Source: DASVEG01 sp035540495 (GTDB lineage Bacteria > Actinomycetota > Acidimicrobiia > Acidimicrobiales > CADCTF01). Taken from it: a stretch of 64,000 bases of DNA. This document shows, piece by piece, positions 43,345 to 51,665 of this stretch. Numbering within the stretch: the stretch's first letter is position 1; every line of letters starts with the position of its first letter. The notes under the pieces are model-generated. The model saw only the letters and a program-made list of their open reading frames with translations, had not been told where the DNA came from and did not search any database. The position numbers were made by a program, and so were the translations under genes. Location: NCBI GenBank assembly GCA_035540495.1, contig DATLGL010000042.1, positions 1 to 64,000 of the forward strand. Reading direction: 5' to 3'.

Positions 43345-43455
43345 TCAGGATGAACTTCGCTCATCGCCCAAACATGCCGATCAACGGATGTGGGCCCAGT
43401 GGCGGGAACCGGGCGCGCACCACATCCGAGCGGGTCGCAGACGCTCGGCTCTGCC

Positions 43456-45597
43456 ATGGTGACGCGCATCTCAGCGGCGCTGTACTTCGCGTGCGGCCTG
43501 CTGGTCGCGGTGACCACCGTCGCGATCCCGGAGTCGCCCACCGCGAACGACGTCGGCGCGATCGCCGTAGCGGGTCTTGCAGCGGTGTGCGGCGCGGTGA
43601 TCTGGATCCTGCCGTGGGAACGCTGGTCGCCTCGGTGGAACCTGACGCTGGTGCCTCTGGCGCTGGCCATCATCGCCGCGTTCAACGTGTGCGCCGAGAA
43701 CGCGTACCTGTATCCGATCTTCTACGTCGTCGTGTTCGTCTGGGTCGGGCTCGCCCAGCCGCAGTGGACGTCGCTCGCGTTCACGCCCCTCGTCGCAGCC
43801 GCCTACCTCGCGCCGGTGCGCTTCAGCGCGGTCCCAGCCGGGGACGTCGCGTCGTCGCTCGTCTACGTCATCCCGGTGTGCATCGCCGTCGGCGAGATCG
43901 TGGCGTGGGGCGCCAGCCGTCTCCGGCGAGCGGAGGCGGCGCGGGCCGAGTCGCACGTTCGGTTCGAGATGCTCGTCGGCAAGGCGAACGAGTTCGTCGC
44001 GATCGTCGACAGCGACGCCCGCATCACCTACGTCAGCCCGGCCATCCGTGAACTGCTGGGCTGGGACCCGAACGAGCTCGTCGGAACGGAGGCCGCACGG
44101 CTCGTCGACGAGCATGATCGCGAGCGCGTCGGCAACTGGTTCGCGCGCCTGCTGGCGTCGGGCGCAGATGGTGCCGTGACCATGTATCGCCTCCTTGCCG
44201 TCGACGGGACCCCCGTGTGGTACGAGGGCACGTTGACCGACCTCCGGCACGAGCCGAGCGTGCGCGGCATCGTCATCAACGGGCGCGACGTGAGCGAGCG
44301 CATGGCCGCCCACGAGCAACTCGAGCGCCAGGCACGCCTCGACTCGCTGACCGGTCTGCCCAACCGGACGGCGTTCGTCGACCAACTCGAGCGGGCCCTG
44401 CGGCCCGGCCGCGGTGTCGTTCGCGTCGGGCTCGTCTTCCTCGACCTCGACGGGTTCAAGGTGATCAACGACAGCCTGGGGCACGCCGTGGGTGACGACC
44501 TGCTGATCGCCGTGGCCGATCGCCTGCGCCGCGTCGTTCCGCCGACGGCGATGCTCGCGAGGCTGGGCGGTGACGAGCTCATCGTCCTGCTCGACGACGC
44601 ACCCTCGGACGAGTCGGCGTTCGCACTCGCCTCCCAGCTGCGTGACGAGCTGGCGGCGCCGTTCACGGTCGACGACCGGCCACTGACGATCACCGCCAGT
44701 GTCGGCGTGACGAGCGGCATCGCCGGTACCGACGACGCGCAGGACCTGCTCCGTGAGGCAGACCTCGCCATGTACGCGGCGAAGGAGCAAGGCCGGAACC
44801 GGTGCGCGACGTTCGACGCGATGCTGGCCCACCGCGTCCGTCGCCGTCTCGACATCGAGGCCGACATGCGCAACGGGCTCGATCAATTCGTCGCGTACTA
44901 CCAACCCGTCGTCCGCCTCGACACGTGCGAGGAGGTCGGCGCCGAAGCGCTGGCGCGATGGATCCTCCCGAGCGGCGAGCTCGTCAACCCCGGCGAGTTC
45001 ATCTCGGTCGCCGAGGACACTGGCCTCATCGTTCCCCTCGGCTCGCGGATGCTGCGTCTTGCCGCCGCACATGCGGCTCGCAGCCAGCACGTCGCCGCGC
45101 GGCACGTCAGCGTGAACGTGTCCGTACGCCAGCTGCGCGACGCGCTCGTCAGCGAGGTCGCGGAGGTGCTCGAGGCGACGGGTCTGCGTCCGTCGCTGCT
45201 CCGGCTCGAGCTGACCGAGAGCGTCTTCGCCGAGGCGGATCGCATCGCGCCGATCCTCCACGACCTGCGCCGGCTCGGCGTGGAGCTCGCGATCGACGAC
45301 TTCGGCACCGGCTACTCGTCGTTGGGATATCTGCAGGAGCTGCCGGTCGACGTCGTCAAGATCGACCGCACCTTCCTCGCGCACGTCGTTGCCGACGGCG
45401 ACCGTGCGCCGCTCGTGGAGGGCGTCGTCGGGTTGGCCAAGGGGCTCGGCCTCGCGGTCGTGGCCGAAGGAGTCGAGAACGAGGCGCAGCTGCGCCTGTT
45501 GCGCTCGCTCGGATGCGAGTACGGCCAGGGCTACCTGTTCGGGCGTCCCGCGCCCGCTGCGGTCCCGCAGTACGAGATCGACGCGCTCGTCAGCTGA
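43456..45597 (+). CDS. GGDEF-EAL diguanylate cyclase/phosphodiesterase with PAS
   Basis: The 713-residue protein has an N-terminal membrane region of five to six helices (from ALYFACGLLVAVTTVAIP), a PAS domain near residues 160-280 (FVAIVDSDARITYVSPAIRE), a GGDEF domain with LGGDELIVL (active-site GGDEL), and an EAL domain (EEVGAEALARWILPSG, DDFGTGYSSLGYL, VKIDRTFL). EAL residues for metal binding look intact, so both synthesis and hydrolysis of c-di-GMP are possible. ATG 43456; the longer frame is not family-like. Confidence 0.95.
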   Translation: MVTRISAALYFACGLLVAVTTVAIPESPTANDVGAIAVAGLAAVCGAVIWILPWERWSPRWNLTLVPLALAIIAAFNVCAENAYLYPIFYVVVFVWVGLAQPQWTSLAFTPLVAAAYLAPVRFSAVPAGDVASSLVYVIPVCIAVGEIVAWGASRLRRAEAARAESHVRFEMLVGKANEFVAIVDSDARITYVSPAIRELLGWDPNELVGTEAARLVDEHDRERVGNWFARLLASGADGAVTMYRLLAVDGTPVWYEGTLTDLRHEPSVRGIVINGRDVSERMAAHEQLERQARLDSLTGLPNRTAFVDQLERALRPGRGVVRVGLVFLDLDGFKVINDSLGHAVGDDLLIAVADRLRRVVPPTAMLARLGGDELIVLLDDAPSDESAFALASQLRDELAAPFTVDDRPLTITASVGVTSGIAGTDDAQDLLREADLAMYAAKEQGRNRCATFDAMLAHRVRRRLDIEADMRNGLDQFVAYYQPVVRLDTCEEVGAEALARWILPSGELVNPGEFISVAEDTGLIVPLGSRMLRLAAAHAARSQHVAARHVSVNVSVRQLRDALVSEVAEVLEATGLRPSLLRLELTESVFAEADRIAPILHDLRRLGVELAIDDFGTGYSSLGYLQELPVDVVKIDRTFLAHVVADGDRAPLVEGVVGLAKGLGLAVVAEGVENEAQLRLLRSLGCEYGQGYLFGRPAPAAVPQYEIDALVS

Positions 45598-47962
45598 CGT
45601 CGACGAGCGCTGACGGCAACGGCTTGTGGTGGACCATCGCGAGCCGCGTCGTCGTGCGGGTCATCGCGACGTACAGGGCGCGCTCCTCGAACAGCGCGGG
45701 CTCGACGATCACGACCGCGTCGAACTCGAGCCCTTTGGCGGCATCGGGATCGAGCACCGCGATCTCGGCGTCGAGCGACGCGGTGGCATCCAACGTCGAG
45801 CGAAGCGAGTCGAGATGGGAGGAGGTGGCGAGCACCGCGACCTTGCCTCCGGCCACCGCCTCGCGCTCCTCGTCGACGACGTCGCGTACGAGGTCGAGCA
45901 GAGCCGTCTCGCCGTCGACCACGAGCACTCGCGGCTCGACACCTGCGTCACGCACGCAACGAGCACGCTCGTGGTGGTGGCCGTCGCGCGAGTGCATCAG
46001 TCGCTCGGCGAGGTCGATGACCTCCCGCGGCGTCCGATAGTTGACGGTCAGGCGAGCCACGACGGAGCGATCGTCATCGGCCACCTGCAACACGTCGAGC
46101 ACGTCGTCCCACGACTCGGCCGCTGAAGGTCCGCTGCCCTGGTCGAGGTCGCCGACGACCGTCATCGATCGTGACGGGCAACGGCGGGCCAGCATCCGCC
46201 ACTCCATCCCCGACAGCTCTTGGGCTTCGTCGACGACGACGTGGCCGTACGTGGCGAAGAACGGCGGCGGCTCGGGCAGCTCCGGGCCGGCGACGTTCGC
46301 CGACACCGCCTGCCACAGCGAGTGGACGTAGAACGCCGCCTCAGGCGACATGACCTCGTCGGAGTAGTAGGTGGCGCCGCAGCCCGGGCCGTCGCAGCGC
46401 CAGTCGGGTGGCCCGTCGGTGCCCATGCCGAAGCCGGCCTCGACACGGTCGGGGTCTTCGACGTCGTCGACCTCCCGACGGCCAGGGGGCACGTAGGTGA
46501 GCGACGTGTCGCACTGACGGCACCGCGGCACGTGCTCCTCCATCAGGCGCTCCGCCATCGCGGCGGCGTGCTCGCTCTGCCCCGGCACGGCGACGGCCTT
46601 CGCCGGCGCTGGGCCCAGGAGCTCGCGGGCCTCGTCGAGGAGCGCCATGTCGGGTCCGGTCCACGGCGCGCCGGCATCTCGTTCGAGGAGGGCGATCTCG
46701 TCGGGATGCAGGTGGGCCGCGCACGCATCCTCGAGGAGCGGGCGGTGCGCGAACAGGTCGCACAGGAGCCGTTCGGGACTGAGCACCGGCCAGATGCGCT
46801 CGAGGACGGCGCGCACCTCGGGGGCGCGTTCGAGCACCTCGCGCACCTGACGCTTCGGTCGCCGGCTCGCCGGCAGACCAGCGGCGATCGCTCGTTCGAC
46901 GGCTCGGTCGTACTGGCGGAGCAGGTGGCGCATCACGAGCTGCTCCACGAGCGGCCGCTTGCTGTTGTGGGTGCCCGTCCGAGCCTTCACCGCGTCGAGG
47001 ATGCGGCCGGTGGAGCCCGGGCCGATGGCCAGCCGGTACGCGCCGAAGCCGACGACCTGCTTCCGCCCGAGCGGCCGCTCGCGCCCGACGACGGCGGCCG
47101 CGATGACCTGGCGCATGCGCAGGTCGCCCTTCACCCGAGCGACCTCGGGGCGTTCGGCAGCTGCCGGCCGCGCCGCGCCGTCGTAGAGGGAGGCCACGGT
47201 CGTGAGGCGGGCCCGCGATTCTCCGAGTGACGGCAGCACCCGCTCGATGTATCCCAAGAAGAGGGGGCTCGGACCGACGATCAACACTCCCTGTTGCTCG
47301 AGCGGGAAGCGGTACTTGTAGAGCAGAAAGGCAGCGCGGTGGAGAGCGACCGCCGTCTTGCCGGTGCCGGGGCCTCCCTGCACGATCACGACGCCGCTGA
47401 GCGGGGCGCGGATGATCCTGTCTTGTTCCGACTGGATCGTCGACACGATGTCGCGCATGTGCCCGGTGCGCCGCTGGCGTACGGCGTCGAGCAGCGCGGC
47501 CTCACCGACCAGCACGAGGTCGTGATGGTCGCCGTCGAGGTCGAGCGCTTCGTCTTCGATGCCGACGACCTTCCGGCCTCTCGTGAACAGATGACGCCGC
47601 CGGACGAGGCCGTGCGCGTCGCCGGGGGTTGCCCGGTAGAACGCCTCCGCGACGGGCGCCCGCCAGTCGACCACCATCGGCGTCTGGTCGACGTCGGACA
47701 CCCCTACCCGCCCGATCCGGTAGGTCTCACCGTCGGTGCGGTCGATGCGTCCGAAGATCAGTCCGCCAGGGACACGAAGCATCGCTCGACGCTGGAGGCC
47801 GTGTCGCTCCCGCGCGTCTCGCTCCGGTGCGGATGCCGGGGTCGAGGCCCGCTCCTGGAGGTCGCTCGTCGCGAGCCCGAGCGCCTGCTCCTGCAGCTCC
47901 TCGAGCCGTGCGTAGGCGCGATCCATGTGGTCCTGCTCGACGGCCAACTCCGTCGCCAGCAT
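45590..47962 (-). CDS. HelD-like superfamily 1 helicase with zinc-binding insertion
   Basis: The 790-residue UvrD-type helicase has an N-terminal coiled coil (ELAVEQDHMDRAYARLEELQ), Walker A GGPGTGKTAVALHR, motif II VVVDEAQELSG and motif VI VAMTRTTTRL. This is the architecture of HelD/HelR proteins that free stalled RNA polymerase and in some actinobacteria give rifampicin tolerance. A Cys4 insertion, RCRQCDTSLTYV and later WRCDGPGCGATYY, lies before motif II and is unlike helicase IV. ATG 47962 has GAGGGGG six bases upstream; the ATG six bases earlier has no spacing. Divergent from a nitrilase-Nudix gene. Confidence 0.9.
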   Translation of the reverse strand: MLATELAVEQDHMDRAYARLEELQEQALGLATSDLQERASTPASAPERDARERHGLQRRAMLRVPGGLIFGRIDRTDGETYRIGRVGVSDVDQTPMVVDWRAPVAEAFYRATPGDAHGLVRRRHLFTRGRKVVGIEDEALDLDGDHHDLVLVGEAALLDAVRQRRTGHMRDIVSTIQSEQDRIIRAPLSGVVIVQGGPGTGKTAVALHRAAFLLYKYRFPLEQQGVLIVGPSPLFLGYIERVLPSLGESRARLTTVASLYDGAARPAAAERPEVARVKGDLRMRQVIAAAVVGRERPLGRKQVVGFGAYRLAIGPGSTGRILDAVKARTGTHNSKRPLVEQLVMRHLLRQYDRAVERAIAAGLPASRRPKRQVREVLERAPEVRAVLERIWPVLSPERLLCDLFAHRPLLEDACAAHLHPDEIALLERDAGAPWTGPDMALLDEARELLGPAPAKAVAVPGQSEHAAAMAERLMEEHVPRCRQCDTSLTYVPPGRREVDDVEDPDRVEAGFGMGTDGPPDWRCDGPGCGATYYSDEVMSPEAAFYVHSLWQAVSANVAGPELPEPPPFFATYGHVVVDEAQELSGMEWRMLARRCPSRSMTVVGDLDQGSGPSAAESWDDVLDVLQVADDDRSVVARLTVNYRTPREVIDLAERLMHSRDGHHHERARCVRDAGVEPRVLVVDGETALLDLVRDVVDEEREAVAGGKVAVLATSSHLDSLRSTLDATASLDAEIAVLDPDAAKGLEFDAVVIVEPALFEERALYVAMTRTTTRLAMVHHKPLPSALVDVS

Positions 47963-48015
47963 CGGCATCCCCCTCGAAGGCAGGAGGGAGGTTCTACGCC
48001 TCTTTGCGGGAAATG

Positions 48016-48036
48016 GCAAGCATCTTTCGTGCTCGC
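48016..48036 (-). promoter_or_regulatory. Imperfect inverted repeat in the HelD leader
   Basis: GCAAGCAT-CTTTC-GTGCTCGC (6 of 8 pairs) lies in the 5' untranslated region of the HelD-like gene, between the extended -10 promoter and the start codon. It could be an operator or a weak hairpin. I could not match it to a known rifamycin-associated element. Confidence 0.25.
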
Positions 48037-48067
48037 ATTTACCCAATTAGCGGGAGGTGTTGACCCC

Positions 48068-48073
48068 ATTATA
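48068..48073 (-). promoter_or_regulatory. Extended -10 promoter of the HelD-like gene
   Basis: On the minus strand TATAAT is preceded by TGG (TGGTATAAT), an extended -10 consensus. The start codon is 106 bases downstream, leaving a leader of about 100 bases. No good -35 is seen, as usual for extended -10 promoters. A perfect TATAAT is rare in a genome this GC-rich. Confidence 0.6.
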
Positions 48074-48122
48074 CCATGAGAACGGTCTGCACGCCGCCGC
48101 CACCGGCGACTACCGTCCGCTC

Positions 48123-49346
48123 GTGCGGGTGCTGCTGGCTGCCATCACGTGCGAGAAGGGGGACATCGAGGCGAACCTCGCCCGCCATGTCGAGCTCCTC
48201 CACGAAGCACGTCGTGCGGGTTGCATCATCGCCGTCTTCCCCGAGTTCAGCCTCACCGGTTCTGTAGACGCAGTTGCCCACCCGGAGCGGGCCGTTCCGC
48301 TCGACCACCCTGCGGTGCAGGAGCTGGTGGCGGCGAGCCTGGGCACCCGCGTGAGTGTCGTGTTCGGTCTCGGTGAACGGCGCGGTGCCGCCCTGCACAT
48401 CACGCAGGTGTACGCCCACGATGGTGAGATCGTGGCGGTCCAGCGGAAGCGCCGTCTCCAGGAGGAGGAGGGGTTCACCGCCGGCTGCGAGGCCGCGCGG
48501 TTCTCGTACGGCGCGGCCCGGTTCTCGATGGTCATCTGCGCGGAGGCCAACGCCGGCGAGCACTGGGACGAAAGCGCTCGCGACAGCGACGTCATCCTCT
48601 ACTGCTCGGCGCCGGGGCTGTATGGGCGCAAGACCGACGAGGCGTCGTGGCGGGACGGGTTCGACTGGTGGGAGAGCGACGGCCTGGGCCGGGCGCGGCA
48701 CCACGCGAAGCGCCTCGGCCGATGGGTGGCGATGGCGACGCAGGCCGGCTCGACCGTCGACGAGGACTTCCCCGGCATCGCGGCGTTGATCTCTCCAGAA
48801 GGAGACGTCGTCGACCGCCTCCCCGACTGGGCGCCCGGAACCCTCGTGGTCGACATCCCGGTGACCGTCGACGTCGAACCGGTTCGTCGTGCCATTCGCA
48901 TCCTGGTCGTCGACACGGAGGGGCGGACGCTGCTGGTCGAGTTCGGTGACGACATATCCGGGCGTCGGTGGTGGGTGCCGCCCGGCGGCGGTATCGAAGC
49001 CGGCGAGGACGATGTCGCGTGTGCGAAGCGGGAGCTGCTCGAGGAGCTGGCACGTGACGATCTCGAGGTGGGCCCCTCCATCGGAGTTCGCGGCGGGACG
49101 TTCTCCATCGGCGACCGTTGGCTGACGCAGTACGAGCGCTGGTACGTGTGCCGGTGCGAGCCGTTCGAAGTCGACCCCGAGGTCGTCGCAGCCGGGGCCG
49201 CGGAAGGCATCCGGTCGATGCGGTGGTGGACCGCTGCGGAGCTGCGCGCGAGCGGGGTCAACACGGGTCCGCGCGAGCTCGCCGACCTCGTCGAAGCCGT
49301 GGTGGCGGGGCGCCCGCTGTCGCCGGACGCCGACCTCGGCCTGTGA
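48123..49346 (+). CDS. Nitrilase/carbon-nitrogen hydrolase fused to a Nudix domain
   Basis: The 407-residue protein joins two catalytic domains. Residues 1-250 form a carbon-nitrogen hydrolase with triad Glu41 (VFPEFSLTG), Lys109 (QRKRRLQEEEGF) and Cys139 (VICAEAN). Residues 257-395 are a Nudix domain with box GGIEAGEDDVACAKRELLEE then LA, in which the expected Gly is Ala310. Nitrilase domains cleave nitriles, amides or carbamates; Nudix domains cleave nucleoside-diphosphate compounds. The fusion suggests successive steps on one substrate, for example a nucleotide-linked amide, but this is inferred. GTG 48123. Next gene overlaps its stop (GTGA). Confidence 0.9.
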   Translation: MRVLLAAITCEKGDIEANLARHVELLHEARRAGCIIAVFPEFSLTGSVDAVAHPERAVPLDHPAVQELVAASLGTRVSVVFGLGERRGAALHITQVYAHDGEIVAVQRKRRLQEEEGFTAGCEAARFSYGAARFSMVICAEANAGEHWDESARDSDVILYCSAPGLYGRKTDEASWRDGFDWWESDGLGRARHHAKRLGRWVAMATQAGSTVDEDFPGIAALISPEGDVVDRLPDWAPGTLVVDIPVTVDVEPVRRAIRILVVDTEGRTLLVEFGDDISGRRWWVPPGGGIEAGEDDVACAKRELLEELARDDLEVGPSIGVRGGTFSIGDRWLTQYERWYVCRCEPFEVDPEVVAAGAAEGIRSMRWWTAAELRASGVNTGPRELADLVEAVVAGRPLSPDADLGL

Positions 49347-49747
49347 GCAGAACACGCACGCCTGTCTACGGCGACGTACCGGACGATGTGCTCCGGCGGC
49401 TGCGCGCCATCGCTGCGGCGCTGCCGGAGACCTACGAAGAGCAGGCCTGGACCGGTCGGCGGTGGATGATCCGTCGCCGCAACTTCGCCCACGTGTTCAC
49501 GATCGAGAACGAGGCGGGCTCGACGACGATCGTGATGTTCCGGTCGTCCGGGTTCGAGCTCGATGCGCTCGCGGCCGCAGGCCACCCGTTCTTCCGCGCC
49601 GGATGGGGCACCAACGGCATCGGCATGGTGCTCGACGACACGACGGATTGGGAGGAGGTGAGGGAGCTGCTCACCGAGAGTTTCTGCCTCCTCGCCCCGA
49701 AGAAGATCGCTGCGTTGGTCGAACGCCCGGGCGACGACGGCGCCTGA
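49343..49747 (+). CDS. MmcQ/YjbR-family protein
   Basis: The 134-residue protein has the MmcQ/YjbR fold: AAALPETYEEQAWTGRRWMI, RRRNFAHVFTIENEAG and DWEEVRELLTESFCLLAPKK. It was once thought DNA-binding because its fold resembles CyaY-like proteins; function is unknown. The GTG overlaps the stop of the nitrilase-Nudix gene by four bases, so the two are co-translated. Confidence 0.92.
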   Translation: MSRTRTPVYGDVPDDVLRRLRAIAAALPETYEEQAWTGRRWMIRRRNFAHVFTIENEAGSTTIVMFRSSGFELDALAAAGHPFFRAGWGTNGIGMVLDDTTDWEEVRELLTESFCLLAPKKIAALVERPGDDGA

Positions 49748-49750
49748 CGG

Positions 49751-51541
49751 CTACCGGAACTCGAGGCCTTCGAAGTCACCGGACGACCGCCACTCGTCGA
49801 GGTACCGAAAGTACGCCATCGCTCCGTGCGGGTATCCGACGTTGTACCGCGCCCGCGGGCCCGGATCCTGCCCTTCGTTGTTGTAGTAGCCGGGCGTGCA
49901 GTCGGGGGCGCCGAGCATCCGCGGCGTGCCGGAGAGCAGGAGCTCGATCCACGCATCTTCGGCGTCCTTCGTCACCTCGACCTCGGGATGATCGTTCTCG
50001 ACCGCGTGCCTCACCACGGCGGCGATGGCCTTTCCCGACTCCGTCAGGTTGTGGGGGACGTTCGAGATCAGGTTCGCGCCCTGCGTCGGCTGGACGATGA
50101 ACATGTTCGGGAAGCCGTGCACGTGTGTGCCGTGCATCGTTCGCATGCCTTCGGCCCACTTCTCCGACAAGCGGATGCCGTCCCGGCCCTTCGGGTCGTA
50201 GCCGGCGCGGCTCGTGTACTCCGTGCCGACCTCGAACCCGGAGGCGTAGATGATGCAGTCGACCTCGTACTCCACACCGGCGACGACCACACCGCGTGCG
50301 GTGATCCGCTCGACGCCCTTTCCGTCGGTGTCGACGAGACGCGTCGACGGCTGGTTGTACGCCTCGAGGTACTCGTCGTGGAAGCAGGGCCGCTTGCAGA
50401 GCTGCCGGTACCACGCCTTGAGCCGCTGCGCCGTCTCGGGATCGGAGACGATCGAGTCGACCCGGGCTCGGATCTCCTCCATCTTCTCGAAGTCGGAGTC
50501 CTCGAACGCCTCGATCATCTTGGCCGGCGTCAGGCCCTCGCGCGGGAGCGAGGCGATCTTCTCCCTGATACGCCGCGACAGGTCGGTCCAGCCGTCCATC
50601 ACGAGGTCTTCGTCCGCCATCCCACCGGTCTGATTCGCGGTGAAGTTCTCCAGCCAGCGCTGCTGCCACCCGGGCGTGGCGATCGTCTTGAACCACTCCG
50701 GGTCGGTGGGGGTGTTGTTGCGCACGTCGACCGACGACGGCGTGCGCTGGAAGACGTAGAGCTCCTTGCACGCCCGCGCGAGGTGGGGGATGCACTGCAC
50801 CGCCGTCGCCCCGGTGCCGATGATCGCGACCCGCTTGTCGGCCAGCTTGTCGAGCGGTGCGCCGTTCGGGTCGCCGCCCGTATAGTCGTAGTCCCAGCGG
50901 CTCGTGTGGAACGAGTGGCCCTCGAAGTCGTCGATCCCCGGGATGCCAGGCAGCTTCGGGACGTGGAGCGGTCCGGTGCCCATCCCGAGGAACTGGGCCG
51001 TGAACTCGTCGCCACGGTTGGTGCGGATGATCCAGCGGCTGCGGTCGTCGTCCCACTGCAGATCGGTGACCTCGGTGTGGAACAGCGCGTGGTCGTACAG
51101 GCCGTAGTGCTTGCCGATGCGCTGGCAGTGCTCGAGGATCTCGGGTGCGTGCGCGTACTTCTCGCTCGGCATGTGCCCCGTCTCCTCGAGCAGGGGCATG
51201 TAGACGAACGACGCGGTGTCGCACTGCGCGCCGGGGTACCGGTTCCAGTACCAGGTGCCGCCGAAGTCACCGCCCTTCTCGATGATGCGGACGTCGTCGA
51301 TGCCGGCTTCCTTCACCCGAGCCCCGGTCACGAGGCCTGCGAAACCGCCGCCGATGAACGCGAACGTGACGTGATCGGTCACGGGCTCACGCTCCACGAC
51401 CGGCAGGTACGGGTCGTCGAGGTAGTGCCCGAACTTCGTGCCCGCGAGCCGGATGTACTGGTCGTTGCCGTCGGGACGCAGGCGCTTGTCGCGCTCCTCC
51501 CGGTACTTCTGCTTCAGCGCTTCCTTGTCGATGACGGTCAC
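49751..51541 (-). CDS. Baeyer-Villiger-type flavin monooxygenase
   Basis: The 596-residue enzyme has the FAD Rossmann motif FAFIGGGFAGLVTG, the BVMO fingerprint FEGHSFHTSRWDY (FxGxxxHxxxW), a second dinucleotide motif AIIGTGATAVQCIP and DCIIYASGFEVGTEYTS. It inserts oxygen next to a ketone carbonyl using NADPH and O2, turning cyclic or steroid ketones into lactones or esters. GTG 51541. A perfect 16-bp palindrome 32 bases upstream marks a regulated promoter. No dedicated TetR gene is next to it. Confidence 0.94.
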   Translation of the reverse strand: MTVIDKEALKQKYREERDKRLRPDGNDQYIRLAGTKFGHYLDDPYLPVVEREPVTDHVTFAFIGGGFAGLVTGARVKEAGIDDVRIIEKGGDFGGTWYWNRYPGAQCDTASFVYMPLLEETGHMPSEKYAHAPEILEHCQRIGKHYGLYDHALFHTEVTDLQWDDDRSRWIIRTNRGDEFTAQFLGMGTGPLHVPKLPGIPGIDDFEGHSFHTSRWDYDYTGGDPNGAPLDKLADKRVAIIGTGATAVQCIPHLARACKELYVFQRTPSSVDVRNNTPTDPEWFKTIATPGWQQRWLENFTANQTGGMADEDLVMDGWTDLSRRIREKIASLPREGLTPAKMIEAFEDSDFEKMEEIRARVDSIVSDPETAQRLKAWYRQLCKRPCFHDEYLEAYNQPSTRLVDTDGKGVERITARGVVVAGVEYEVDCIIYASGFEVGTEYTSRAGYDPKGRDGIRLSEKWAEGMRTMHGTHVHGFPNMFIVQPTQGANLISNVPHNLTESGKAIAAVVRHAVENDHPEVEVTKDAEDAWIELLLSGTPRMLGAPDCTPGYYNNEGQDPGPRARYNVGYPHGAMAYFRYLDEWRSSGDFEGLEFR

Positions 51542-51573
51542 TGCGGGCCCCCCGGCTGCTCTGGTCCCCACAT

Positions 51574-51589
51574 TTGACCGCGCGGTCAA
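51574..51589 (-). promoter_or_regulatory. Palindromic operator upstream of the monooxygenase
   Basis: TTGACCGCGCGGTCAA is a perfect 8+8 palindrome. It lies 32 bases upstream of the monooxygenase start, where a repressor would block transcription. It looks like a TetR-type site (TTGACCG..CGGTCAA). The regulator gene is not adjacent. The divergent permease gene begins 76 bases on its other side. Confidence 0.75.
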
Positions 51590-51665
51590 GTTCGCGGTCC
51601 AGCCGGCGCGCCGCCGTCCCCCGACGCGCAGCAGTGGGTGGTGGTAGCTACACCTCCGGCGGCGT

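Noticed and set aside
43330..43455. A c-di-GMP riboswitch upstream of the GGDEF-EAL gene
   Set aside because: No GEMM core motif is readable; only a 9-bp hairpin near 43320-43344 is present.
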